Of a stretch of DNA of 64,000 bases, positions 28,014 to 39,276 are shown one piece after another. Both the position numbers and the translations under genes were made by a program. The first letter of the stretch is position 1. Every line of letters starts with the position of its first letter. Below the pieces are notes generated by a model that did no database searches, was not told the origin of the DNA, and saw only the letters and a program-made list of their open reading frames with translations. Origin of the DNA: JBBDMC01 sp963826055 (GTDB lineage: Bacteria; Pseudomonadota; Alphaproteobacteria; Rhizobiales; Kaistiaceae); NCBI GenBank assembly GCA_963826055.1, contig CAWGVO010000009.1:558001-622000 (forward strand), in the 5' to 3' direction.

Positions 28014-31000
28014 CTAGTCGTTCGTCAACAGGGCGACGAGACTGGTGTCGATCTGTCCCGTCTCCGGCGCGCCGCGCTCGCGCTGGTACTGCTTGACCGC
28101 CTCGCGGGTCTTGGGGCCGGCGTAGCCGTCGACCGGGCCGGGATCGTAGCCCTGCTCGGCGAGCAGCGTCTGGATCTTCCTCACCAGCGCCTGACGATCG
28201 GCCTCCGCGATGGTGTCGCTGGGCTGGTCCCAGCCGTCGGGCGGGCGCGCATGACGCTGTTGGCCTCGGCGACGGGGACCATGGCGTGCCAGGCCCGGGC
28301 GGCCGCCTCGGCCCGGGCGATCTCGTCCGACGTAAGCGCCTGGCCGAGCTGGTCGCGGCGTGTCGCGGCGTCGCCGTCGCCCTGGGCGGCGGCGGTGGCG
28401 AACCATTTGTAGGCCTCGACCAGATCCTGAGGCGTCCCGAGACCGCGCGCGTAGATCACGCCGAGATTGTACTGGCTGTCGCGCACGCCGTAGTCGGCGG
28501 CCGCGCGGAACCATTGCAGCGCCTTGGCCTGGTCCTCGGCGCCGCCGGCGCTCTGGCTCAGCAGGACGGCGAGGTTGTACATGGCGTTGACGTTGCCCTG
28601 GGCAGCGGCCTGCTGGTACCAGCCGATCGCCTTGGCCGGGTCCCTTGGCGACGCCGCGCCCGCGCTCGTAGAGGCTGCCGAGCCGGTACTGGGCGACGGC
28701 GATGCCGCCCTCGGCGGCGCGCTCGATACCATTCGGCCGCCTTGGCAAGGTCCTGCGGCAGCCGATCGCCCTCGGCGTAGCGCGAAGCGACCTCGAAGGC
28801 GGCGGCGGGATCGCCGGCGGCCGCCGCGTCGATCAGGCGGGTCGAGCCGACGCGGTCGTCGGCGACCGGCGCCGTGGCGGGCCCGGCGTTGGCGGAGGCC
28901 AGCAGCGACCGGCGGCGGCTGTCGCCGGTTTCGCCGGCCATCGTTGCCGGCGCTTTCGGCGGGGCGACGAAATGGGTGCCGAGCACCGGCGTCGCGAACG
29001 CGATGTCGTGGTCGGGCGTCGGCGCGACCAGCGCCGGCTCGGTCACCTGCGGGATCGTCGGCACGGCGGCAGCGGCGGCATCGCCATCACGTCGCGGGGC
29101 GCCGGGTCCGAGGCTGGAGCGGGCGCCTCGACGGCGTCCGGCTCCGCGGTCGCCGTCAGGAGCCGGCCCATGATGCTCGCGGTGAGCCCGCCGAAGATGC
29201 GGATGGCGCCGATGGCGAGCACGACCACCGTCGCCGCCAGGAGCAGCGTGCGCTTGCGATTGCGGATGGCCTGGCTGATCTTCGAGAACGCGCCGGGCGG
29301 GCGCTCCCGGCTGGCAGGTTCCTTGCCCTGATCGGCCGCTTCCAGCGCCGCCGCCTGCACCGCCCGGCGGGCAGCGGCGATGAAGTCGGCGCGCTGATCT
29401 GTGGCTTCCTTCGTCCGGCGAGGCCAGGTCCACCAGGCGTTCATGCTCCGACTCGAGCTCGGGTTCGTGCTCGTGGAGTTCGATCCTGTCGCCGGACTCG
29501 GCGAGAAGCCGGCCATGGTCGTCGTCGGCCTGGAAGGCGGCCGTCCATGCGGCGGCGATCGGGATCGGCGCCGTAGGTTCCGGTTGCCCGCGCCGGCTCG
29601 GCGACGGTCTCCTCCTCCAGGCGGCTCGAGCCGCGCCACCACCTGGGCGAGGGTCTGATTGATCGATTCGAGCTTCGCCCGCGATGCGCTCTTCCGACTG
29701 GCCGCTGGCACCACGCAGCGATTCGATATCCTGCGCCAGGGTGCCGATCAGGTCGGATTCGACGTCGTTGTCGGCGGCCATTTTCGACAGTTGGGCCACC
29801 GCTTCGCGCGCCTCGTTGCGTGCCGCCTCGATCGAGTCCTCACGCGTGTCGGCAAGCAGCGCCTGCAGGCGATCGATGCGCTCTTCCACCTGCCGCAGTC
29901 CGGCGCTTTCCTGGCTTGCCACCGGCCAGCGCGCTCGCGATCTCGCCGATCTGCGCCTCCAGGTGGGCGAGCGTCGCGGCCTCCGATTCCAGATGGCTCA
30001 TGCTGTCGAGGCGCTGGGCGAGGTCGCGGATCTGATCGTCGAGTGGCCCGGCGTCCGCTGCCGGCCGCGCCGCCATTTCGCGCCGCATCGCGGCGATCTC
30101 GTCCTTGATCTCGTCGAGGGCGAGCTCCGGCAGGCGTTCGATCGCCATGCCGTCCATGCGCTCGGTCAGCGACAGGAGCCGCTCCTGGACGTCCCGCATG
30201 GCGGCGATGCCCGTCTTGAACTGCTCCAGCGCGGCCTCCGGATCGCGCTGGCTAGCGCTCATCCGGTCGATGCGGTCGGTCAGGGTCTGCATGCGCTCGT
30301 AGAGCGCGCGGATCGCGCCGATGCCGTCCTTGATCTCGGCGATGGCGAGGAGCGGCTGGTGCTGGGTGGCACTGAGGCTGTCGATGCGCTCGGTCAGGGT
30401 CTGAAGGCGCTGGTGGACGGCACGAAGCGAGGCGACCTCGGTCTTGATCTCGTCGAGATCGGCCTCGAGGGTGCTTTCCGGCATGTTGAGGCGCATCGAT
30501 GCGCTCGGCGAGCGTCTGCAGGCGCTGGTGCAGGCCTTCGATCTCGGCGATCGGTGGCGCCCGGTGCATGAGCCCCTGGACCGTCTCGCCGATTTCGTCG
30601 AGCCGCTGCTCGACGTGCTTGAGGACGGGATTCGCCGCGTCCATCGCCGGTGACGAGAAGAACAGGCCGTTGATGCTGTCGGCGATGTCGTCGAGGCGGC
30701 TTTCGATCCGCCCGACGTCGGGGAGCGTGCCGCCGGCTGACGAACCGGCAAGTTGCTCGCTGATGCTGGCGGCCATGGCGCCGAGACGCTTCTCCAACTC
30801 GGCGATATCGCCGGACGCGGCCGGCCGGTCGGCCAGATCGTTGATGGCGGCCGTCATCTCGCCAAGTCGGCTTTCCAGCGCCGCTACCGTCGGGCTCGCC
30901 GCCGCCGCCGTCGCCGGACGGCTCATCAGGGAGTCGAGGTTGGCGGCTATGGTGTCGAGGCGGTCCTGAAGCTGGTCGACCGGCCCGCCGAACGTGGCCT

Positions 31001-32403
31001 GGCGATTGGCCATCGCCGCGTCAAGGCGCTCGGCCAGCTCACCGATGCGCGCTTCCAGACGCGAAACGGCGCCCGAGACCCTGGTTGTCCTCGAGCGTCT
31101 GACGAAGGGCCGACACTTCCTCGCCCAGCGCGTCGATCCGCGACCGGTCCGGGATCTGCTGACAGGAAATCGTTGAGGCGCTCCTCGATCTCGCCCGCCG
31201 ACGAACGTTCGGCATTCTCCGCAATGGCCGTCCTCAGCGCGGCGAGGTCGGTCCTGATTTCCTGGACGGCGTCGCGATCGAACGGGCGCTCGGCGGCCAG
31301 CGCATCGATCCGCTGGGCGAGGTCGACCATCGCTCCCTGATCGGCGGCGCCGTTGCGGCTGATGACGTTGACCTGCCGGGTCAGCGACACGATGTCGGCC
31401 CTCAGCGCCGCCATCGCCGCCGTCAGCGCCTTCTGGTCGCGGCGCAGCGCCATCGCCTCGGCCCGGTCGTCGATGGTGCGCTGGTGGGCTGAAATCTCGC
31501 GGATGGCCGACGCCAGGTCCGAATCGCCGGGCGGCGGCAGTCGGCCGGCGATCTCGTTCAGGCGGCCTTCGATACGCTCGATCTGTTCGCCGATCTGGTC
31601 CGCCGCGCTCGACGCTGGCATCTGTGCGTGCGATCGGCGCTCCGATGACAGGCGCGCCTTGGCATCGTCGATCCGGGCTTCCAGAGCCTGGAGCGCCGCC
31701 TCGATGGTGGCGGTGCGCGACGGCGGTTCGTTGACCGGCTGCGGCGCCTCGTTCAGGAGGTCGTCCAACCGGAGTTCTGATCTCGTCCATTTGGGGGGTC
31801 GACTCGTCCGAAATGCTCGTTTCGTGGGCGGCGCGGCGGCAGCGGTGCGGAATGGACGCGCGCCGCCGATCCCCTCGATCGTGGAGCGGGCGCGCTCGTC
31901 GACGTTGTCGAGGTCGCTGACCAGCGCCTCCACCATCGCGGTCACCCCCGCAAGCGCTTGAGTTCGTCGCGCTTTCTTCCAAGTGTTCGTCGGCGAGCGC
32001 GGCGAGGCGGTCTTCGATCTTGGCGAGCCGGCCCTTGAGGTCGCGGACCGATGCCCGCGCCTTGTCGTCGATCCCGCTGAGCCGCTCGCTCAGCCGCGCG
32101 ATCGCATCGGCGAGCGCGTCGGGACGCTCGGCCTCGTCGCATCGTGCGTTCGTCGAAGTATTCGAGCGTCGGCTCGTCGCCGGTTCGGCCCATCCATTCG
32201 GTGACGGTGAGGCCGGACTGCTCCGCCGCTTTGATGATCGCCTCGCGCGTTTCGCGATCGACGTCGCCGAGACTCCAAGGCTTGCCGGAATCTTCATCGC
32301 TCTGACCCCCTGCCGCGACGCCGGGCGAATCCGGCGCCGCCGAGCCCTGACGCCAATCGGGCCGGCGCAAGCTCGCGGCATGAGGAGAGAGTTCGTCAAA
32401 CAT
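28014..32403 (-). CDS. PodJ-like polar localisation protein: coiled coil, one membrane span, Sel1 repeats, peptidoglycan-binding domain
   Basis: About 1,460 codons. The N-terminus (MFDELSPHAASLRRPDW; GLTVTEWMGRTGD) leads into about 900 residues of heptad-rich coiled coil with repeated blocks such as LQTLTERIDSLSATQ, MQTLTDRIDRMSASQ and LLSLTERMDGM. One membrane helix lies near residue 1058 (LLLAATVVVLAIGAI). A Pro/Ala linker and several Sel1 repeats follow (residues about 1225-1375). The end is a PG_binding_1 domain (LLAEQGYDPGPVDGYAGPKT). This order is that of PodJ, the polarity scaffold of Caulobacter and rhizobia; I infer the role from architecture. Many one-base breaks. It is divergent from the fatty-acid operon. 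Confidence 0.8.
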
Positions 32404-32513
32404 GGTAAAGAAGCGGTTAACCGGCGCAGCGGCCGCCAAAACTTTGGTAATGAGGCTTAACGATCATTAGCTGTTGGAAGCCGCCGCCGATCCGAGGCGG
32501 CCAAGGAAGCACG

Positions 32514-34307
32514 ATGACGCTCTACAAGGCACCGGTCGCCGAGACGCTGTTCCTCCTCGACGAGGTTCTGGCGCTGTCGCGCTACGCGAATCTGCCCGGC
32601 TTCGCCGAGGCGACGCCGGACGTGATCGAGGCCGTCCTCGGCGAGGGCGGCCGCTTCTGCGAGGAGGTGCTGCAACCGCTGAACCGCGTCGGCGACGTCG
32701 AGGGCTGCACCCGTCACCCCGACGGCAGCGTGACGACGCCGACGGGATTCAGGGAAGCCTTCCGCCAGTTCGCCGACGGCGGCTGGATCGGCCTCGCCGG
32801 CGACCCGCGAATACGGCGGCCAGGGACTGCCGTTCGTGCTGGCCGCCGCCATCAACGAATTCGTCTCCTCGGCCAACATGGCCTTCGGCATGTATGCCGG
32901 CCTCGTGCAGGGTGCCGTGTCGGCCCTGATGCTGCACGGCTCGGACGAGCTGAAGCGGCTCTACCTGCCGAAGCTGTTGTCGGGGGAATGGACCGGCACC
33001 ATGAACCTGACCGAGCCGCAGGCCGGCACCGATCTCGGCCTCATTCGCACCGCCGCCACGCCGAACGGCGACGGCAGCTACCGGATCACCGGCTCCAAGA
33101 TCTTCATCTCCGGCGGCGAACACGATCTCGCCGACAACATCGTCCATCTGGTTCTGGCGCGCATCGACGGCGCACCGGAGGGCACCAAGGGCATCTCCCT
33201 GTTCGTGGTGCCCAAGGTCATGCCCGATGCCGACGGCGGCCTCGGCGAGCGCAACCGCGTGTCGTGCGGCGCGATCGAGAAGAAGATGGGCATCCACGGC
33301 AACGCCACCTGCGTCATGAACTACGACGGCGCCGTCGGCTGGCTGGTCGGCGAACGCGACAAGGGCCTGCGCGCCATGTTCACGATGATGAACGAGGCGC
33401 GCGTCGGCGTCGGCATCCAGGGGCTGGCGCTGTCGGAGGTCGCCTGCCAGAACGCCGCTGCCTACGCCCGCGAGCGGCGGCAGGGGAGGGCGATCTCCGG
33501 CGCCAAGGAGCCGAACGAGCCGGCCGATCCGATCATCGTCCATCCCGATATCCGCCGCACGCTCGCCGGCGATCCGGGGCTTCAACATCGCCGCGCGGGC
33601 GCTGGCGCTTGCAGACGGCGCTCGACGCCGACATCGCCGCGAAATCGCCCGACGAGGCGACGCGGGCCGCCGCCGACGAGCGGCTCCAGCTGATGACGCC
33701 GGTGGTCAAGGGTGTCCTCACCGACCGCGGCTTCGACAACGTCGTTGCGGCCCAGCAGGTCTTCGGCGGTCACGGCTACATCGCCGAGACCGGCATCGAG
33801 CAATTCGTCCGCGACGCGCGCATCGCCATGCTTTACGAGGGCGCCAACGGCATCCAGGCGCTCGACCTCGTCGGCCGCAAGCTGCCCAGGGACGGCGGGC
33901 GCGCCGTCGCCGCGTTCTTCGACGAGGTTGGCGAATTCGTGAAGGAGCATGGCGACGAGAGGCTGGCGCCGTTCGTCAAGCCGCTGAAGAAGGCGCTTGA
34001 CGACCTGCAGGCGGCGACCATGTGGTTCGTTGCCAACGCGCTCGCCAAGCCCGACAACGCCGGCGCCGGCGCCACGGACTATATGCACCTCTTCGGGCTG
34101 GTGGCGCTTGGGCACATGTGGGCGCGGATCGCGGTGGCGGCGGAGCGAAAGATCGCCGCAGGCGACCCGCGCTCCGACGAACTCAAGGCCGACCTCCTGA
34201 TCGGCCGCGCCTTCATGGAGCGAACGATGCCGGAGACGGCGGTTCGCCTCGCCCGCATCACCGCCGGTGCCGAAACGCTGATGGCGGTGCCGGCGGACGC
34301 GTTCTAG
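32514..34307 (+). CDS. acyl-CoA dehydrogenase, long form, frame-broken
   Basis: FAD-dependent first step of beta-oxidation. About 597 codons, the long form with an extra C-terminal helical domain. Motifs: LPFVLAAAINEFVSSANMAF, the FAD/substrate loop GTMNLTEPQAGTDLGLIRT, the ITGSKIFISGGEH segment, and QVFGGHGYIAETGIEQFVRDAR with the catalytic Glu in MLYEGANGIQALDL. The extra domain runs from FFDEVGEFVKEHGDERL to the end. One break near 32812 and two or more near 33580-33610. The stop is 12 bases before the thiolase start; it is the first gene of a fad operon. Confidence 0.92.
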   Translation: MTLYKAPVAETLFLLDEVLALSRYANLPGFAEATPDVIEAVLGEGGRFCEEVLQPLNRVGDVEGCTRHPDGSVTTPTGFREAFRQFADGGWIGLAGDPRIRRPGTAVRAGRRHQRIRLLGQHGLRHVCRPRAGCRVGPDAARLGRAEAALPAEAVVGGMDRHHEPDRAAGRHRSRPHSHRRHAERRRQLPDHRLQDLHLRRRTRSRRQHRPSGSGAHRRRTGGHQGHLPVRGAQGHARCRRRPRRAQPRVVRRDREEDGHPRQRHLRHELRRRRRLAGRRTRQGPARHVHDDERGARRRRHPGAGAVGGRLPERRCLRPRAAAGEGDLRRQGAERAGRSDHRPSRYPPHARRRSGASTSPRGRWRLQTALDADIAAKSPDEATRAAADERLQLMTPVVKGVLTDRGFDNVVAAQQVFGGHGYIAETGIEQFVRDARIAMLYEGANGIQALDLVGRKLPRDGGRAVAAFFDEVGEFVKEHGDERLAPFVKPLKKALDDLQAATMWFVANALAKPDNAGAGATDYMHLFGLVALGHMWARIAVAAERKIAAGDPRSDELKADLLIGRAFMERTMPETAVRLARITAGAETLMAVPADAF

Positions 34308-34318
34308 GAGAGACGAGG

Positions 34319-35527
<1,209 letters not shown>

Positions 35528-35529
35528 GA

Positions 35530-36289
35530 ATGGCCACACCAGACAACGTATTGGATCTGGGCGGCGATCTCGATGACGTCGAGATGCTTCAGGATGTGGA
35601 ACGCGCGTTCGGCATCAAGATCAGCAACGCCGACGCGGCCCGGATCGAAACAGTCAGCGACCTCTTCTCCATCGTTCTCTCTCATCTGAACGCGGTTGAA
35701 CGGAGCGACACGCTACCTTGCTTCACGGCGATCGCTTTTCGCGCGCTTCGCAAAGCAATTGTCTCGCGGCGCCCGGGGTACAAGGTGATGCCCGCGACGA
35801 CTATCACGGAGGTGATCGGCACCGAGCGTCAAGCGGAGTGGTGGTCACTTCCTGGAAGGCCAAACCGGACTTGAGCTGCCTGAGCGCCCGGTGACCACCC
35901 TCGGTTTCTTTTCGGCGACAGCCGCCTTTTTCGTTGCATTTGCCACGCTCGGTCTCCTGACGGTGCCGGCGCAGTGGAATTGGTCGAGCCCGATCGAAAC
36001 GGGACTAACGCTGACGGGCGTATTCGTCTTCATTTGCGTCGCCATTTTTTTGAGTGCAATTTTCGCTGGTTTGATCGCGCGGTTTCTTCCAAAGGAATTG
36101 CCGCCCGGAATTGTCACGGTCGGTGACCTTGCCGAAGCCGTGGCCGCGTTGAACACCGGCCTGTTCGCCGAACGCCATGGGGCGGTGCGAAAGAAGGACG
36201 TTTGGTCTGCGCTCGTTTACGTCGTCCGCCGCTCGGTGAACCCCAACAAGAAGATCGAACCGCATTCGCGGTTTTACCCGGAGCGGTGA
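35530..36289 (+). CDS. unusual protein: acyl-carrier-like domain joined to membrane segments
   Basis: Not a named family I recognise. About 253 codons if one extra base near 35852 is removed; as written it falls into two ORFs (35530-35874 and 35891-36289). The first 55 residues resemble an acyl carrier fold (VEMLQDVERAFGIKISNADA, then VSDLFSIVLSHL) but lack the DSL serine that takes phosphopantetheine. A middle section ends FLEGQTGLELPERP. Two membrane helices follow (FFSATAAFFVAFATLGLL and TLTGVFVFICVAIFLSAIFAG), then a cytoplasmic tail (TVGDLAEAVAALN; RKKDVWSALVYVVRRSV). GC content looks lower than in its neighbours. It lies inside the fad operon, three bases after fadA. Confidence 0.65.
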
Positions 36290-36294
36290 AGGCC

Positions 36295-38511
36295 GTGAGC
36301 GTGACCTACGCCAATTTCGCCTGCGAGGTCGACGACGGCGTCGCCACGTTCACGTGGGACATGGCCGGCCGGTCGATGAACGTCATCGACGAGTCCGTGA
36401 TGGACGAGATCGAGCGGATCATCGAGGAAATCCGCACCGACGACGGCATCACCGGCGCCATCATCACCTCGGGCAAGGAGGCATTCTCCGGCGGCGCCGA
36501 CCTTGCCATGCTGCAGGCGCTGCTCGGCTCGTTTGCGGATGCTGTCGCGGAGATGGGCCGTGACGCCGCGGTCGCCCGCCTGTTCGACGAGGCCGGCCGC
36601 CTCGGCCGCCTCTACCGGCGGCTGGAGCGGGTCGGCAAGCCGGTGGTCGCCGCCATCAACGGCACCTGCGTCGGTGGCGCCTTCGAACTGGCGCTCGCCT
36701 GTCACGGCCGCATCGTCGCCGACGATCCCGACATCAAGCTCGGCCTGCCGGAGGTGCGCGTCGGCCTGATGGCGGGCGCCGGCGGCTCGCAGCGCATCGC
36801 CCGCCTCGTCAACCCGCAGGACGCCCTGCAGATGCTTCTGAAGGGCGACCAGCTTGCGCCGGCGCGCGCCAAGGCGCTGGGACTGGTGGATCAGGTGGTG
36901 CCGCGCGGCGAGCTGATGGCTGCCGCGAGAGCGTGGCTGAAGGACAGCCCGCGCAAGGTGCAGCCGTGGGACGTGGACGGCTTCCGGCTTCCCGGCGGCA
37001 AGGTCTATTCGCCCGCCGGCTTCAATCTTTTTCCGGCGGCGAGCGCGCTCTACCGCAAGGAGACCCGCGACAACTATCCTGCCGTGCGCGGCACGCTGAA
37101 GGCGGTCGTCGAAGGTCTGCAGGTGCCGTTCGACGCGGGGCTGAGGATCGAGCAGCGCTACTTCGCCCACGTGCTGCAGACGCGCGAAGCGGCGGTGATG
37201 ATCCGCTCGCTGTTCGTGTCGATGCAGGCCCTGAACAAGCTCGCCCGCCGGCCTGCCGCGGTTGCGGCCCGCCCGATCGGGCGCATCGCGATCATCGGCG
37301 CCGGCTTCATGGGCGCCGGCATTGCCAACGTCAGCGCCCGCGCCGGGATCGGCGTCGCCCTCATCGATCGCGACGAGGAGAGCGCCGGCAAAGGCAAGGC
37401 GACCGTCGAGGCGGCGTACGCCAAGCAGGTTTCGCGCGGCCGCATGAGCGCCGCCGACGCCGAGACGGCGCTTGGCCGCATCGCCACCGGCGCCGACTTC
37501 GCCGCGCTCGCCGGCGCCGACCTGGTGATCGAGGCGGTGTTCGAGAACCGCGCGATCAAGGAGGACGTGATCAGGCGGGCGGAAGCGGTGCTGGCGAAGG
37601 ACACCATCCTCGGCTCCAACACGTCGACCCTTCCCATCACCTCGCTGGCGAAGGCCTCCGCCCGGCCGAAGAACGTCATCGGCATTCACTTCTTCTCGCC
37701 GGTGGACCGCATGCGCCTGGTCGAGGTCATCGTCGGCAAGAAGACCGGCGAGGAAGCGCTCGCCCGCGCCCTCGACTTCGTCCGCGCCATCCGCAAGACG
37801 CCGATCGTCGTCAACGACTCGCGCGGCTTCTACACCTCGCGGGTCGTCGAGACCTACATCGGTGAGGGCCACCGCATGCTGATCGAGGGCGTGCCGGCGG
37901 CGATGATCGAGAACGCCGGCATGATGGCCGGCATGCCGGTGGGGCCGCTGGCGCTCAACGACGAGGTGGCGATCGACCTCACCCTCAAGATCATGGACGC
38001 GACCCGCGCCGACCTTGGGCCCGACGCCGTTCCGGAAGCCGAGTACCGCCTGATCGAGGAACTGACGACAAAACGCGGCCGCCACGGTCGCAAGAACGGC
38101 AAGGGCTTCTACGATTACCCGGACAATCCGCGCGACAAGAAGCGCCTGTGGCCCGGCCTCGCCGACCTGCATTCGCCGGTGGCCGACCCCGACGCGCTCG
38201 ATTTCGCCGAACTGAAGCAGCGGCTGCTGGTCATCCAGGCGCTGGAGGCGGCGCGCTGCGTCGCCGAAGGCGTCATCACCGACGTGCGCGAGGCCGATGT
38301 CGGCTCGATCATCGGCTTCGGGTTCCCCCCGTTCACCGGCGGCACCCTGTCGTACATCGACGGCATCGGCGCGGCGGAATTCGTCGCCATCTGCAACCGG
38401 CTGGCCCGCAAGTACGGGCCGCGGTTCAAGCCCAATCGCCTGCTTCGCGACATGGCCAGGGGTGGCGAGACCTTCTACGGCCGCTTTCCACCGGCCAAAC
38501 AGGCGTCATAG
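36295..38511 (+). CDS. fadB: 3-hydroxyacyl-CoA dehydrogenase / enoyl-CoA hydratase
   Basis: Two-step beta-oxidation enzyme. 738 residues, unbroken. The hydratase half (about 1-190) has the oxyanion loops KEAFSGGADLAML and NGTCVGGAFELAL and the acidic LPEVRVGLMAGAGGSQR. The NAD-binding half starts near 320 with RIAIIGAGFMGAGIANVSA. SNTSTLPITSLA and NVIGIHFFSPVDRMRLVEVI carry the catalytic Ser/His set, with VVNDSRGFYTSRV after them. The start is chosen as GTG 36295 from GGAG at 36280-36283; GTG 36286, overlapping the previous stop, is also in frame and would imply coupling. Confidence 0.93.
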   Translation: MSVTYANFACEVDDGVATFTWDMAGRSMNVIDESVMDEIERIIEEIRTDDGITGAIITSGKEAFSGGADLAMLQALLGSFADAVAEMGRDAAVARLFDEAGRLGRLYRRLERVGKPVVAAINGTCVGGAFELALACHGRIVADDPDIKLGLPEVRVGLMAGAGGSQRIARLVNPQDALQMLLKGDQLAPARAKALGLVDQVVPRGELMAAARAWLKDSPRKVQPWDVDGFRLPGGKVYSPAGFNLFPAASALYRKETRDNYPAVRGTLKAVVEGLQVPFDAGLRIEQRYFAHVLQTREAAVMIRSLFVSMQALNKLARRPAAVAARPIGRIAIIGAGFMGAGIANVSARAGIGVALIDRDEESAGKGKATVEAAYAKQVSRGRMSAADAETALGRIATGADFAALAGADLVIEAVFENRAIKEDVIRRAEAVLAKDTILGSNTSTLPITSLAKASARPKNVIGIHFFSPVDRMRLVEVIVGKKTGEEALARALDFVRAIRKTPIVVNDSRGFYTSRVVETYIGEGHRMLIEGVPAAMIENAGMMAGMPVGPLALNDEVAIDLTLKIMDATRADLGPDAVPEAEYRLIEELTTKRGRHGRKNGKGFYDYPDNPRDKKRLWPGLADLHSPVADPDALDFAELKQRLLVIQALEAARCVAEGVITDVREADVGSIIGFGFPPFTGGTLSYIDGIGAAEFVAICNRLARKYGPRFKPNRLLRDMARGGETFYGRFPPAKQAS

Positions 38512-38587
38512 CAACGATTTCGGGGCATTTCGGCCCGATTTCGCTGCGAGGCGCTGGACTCGGTGCCCCGCTGCGGTTAAGTCAAAT

Positions 38588-38603
38588 GAGGTATAAATTC
38601 CTC
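38588..38603. promoter_or_regulatory. possible operator overlapping a TATAAA box before the S24 repressor
   Basis: GAGG (38588-38591) and CCTC (38600-38603) flank TATAAATT, giving a 16-bp imperfect palindrome 31 bases before the repressor ATG. TATAAA at 38592-38597 fits a -10 box. I found no good -35. Autoregulation by the adjacent HTH repressor is an inference. Confidence 0.4.
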
Positions 38604-38634
38604 TGGGCCGGACGGGCCGGCGGAGAGGACTTCG

Positions 38635-39276
38635 ATGCTGTCGCACAGCCGGATTTGGGCCGCGATCGATCGCCTGGCCGCGCGCAACGACCTGACGCCG
38701 TCGGGTCTTGCCCGCCGTGCCGGCCTCGACCCGACCACGTTCAACCGGTCCAAGCGGACCGCCGGTGGCGGACGCCAGCGCTGGCCGTCGACCGAAAGCA
38801 TCGCCAAGATCCTCGACGCGACCGGCGCCGACATCGATGAGTTCATCGCCCTCCTGGGCGACCGCCGGACCACCAGGCGAGACCGCCGACCGATGCCGAT
38901 CCCGGTGATCGGGTTCGCTCAGGCCGGCGAGGGCGGATTTTTCGACGACGGCGGCTTCCCCGTGGGCCAGGGCTGGGACGAGATCGGCATTCCCGGCACC
39001 GACGGCGAGAACGTTTTCGCGCTGGAGGTCAGCGGCGACTCGATGCTGCCGCTTTATCGCGACGGTGACACCATCATCGTCTCGCGGGACACACCCTGCC
39101 GGCGCGGCGACCGCGTCGTGGTCAAGACCCGCGAGGGCGAGGTGATGGCCAAGGTCCTCCAGCGCAAGACCGCCCGTGCCGTCGACCTCGCCTCGCTCAA
39201 TCCGAGCCACCCGGATCGCACGCTGGCCACCTCCGAGATCGACTGGATCGGGCGGATCATCTGGGCAAGCCAGTGA
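38635..39276 (+). CDS. HTH / S24 peptidase-type repressor (LexA-like, phage-CI-like)
   Basis: 213 residues, unbroken. The N-terminal HTH covers about 1-70 (LAARNDLTPSGLARRAGLDPTTF; WPSTESIAKILDATGAD). The C-terminal S24 domain has the self-cleavage Ser in VSGDSMLPLYRDGD near residue 130, the Lys in EGEVMAKVLQRK near 170, and a candidate Ala-Gly cleavage point in FAQAGEGG near 101. All parts for RecA-stimulated autocleavage seem present. It differs from LexA by an XRE-type HTH. Its stop overlaps the next gene's GTG start by four bases. No phage genes are nearby. Confidence 0.88.
   Translation: MLSHSRIWAAIDRLAARNDLTPSGLARRAGLDPTTFNRSKRTAGGGRQRWPSTESIAKILDATGADIDEFIALLGDRRTTRRDRRPMPIPVIGFAQAGEGGFFDDGGFPVGQGWDEIGIPGTDGENVFALEVSGDSMLPLYRDGDTIIVSRDTPCRRGDRVVVKTREGEVMAKVLQRKTARAVDLASLNPSHPDRTLATSEIDWIGRIIWASQ

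Noticed and set aside
30000..32000. Possible DNA tandem repeat or CRISPR-like array in the podJ-like gene
   Set aside because: The similarity is at protein level in coiled-coil blocks; the DNA copies are diverged and have no regular spacers.
32404..32513. CtrA box (TTAA-N7-TTAA) between podJ-like and fad genes
   Set aside because: TTAA and TTAG-like words occur (for example TTAACGATCATTAG near 32457), but the spacing is six and the second half is imperfect.
36274..38172. 632-codon ORF antisense to fadB
   Set aside because: It mirrors an intact FadB gene and has the His/Arg/Val-rich composition of an antisense shadow in GC-rich DNA.
38635..39276. Prophage immunity region
   Set aside because: The S24 repressor stands without integrase, Cro-like or structural phage genes.
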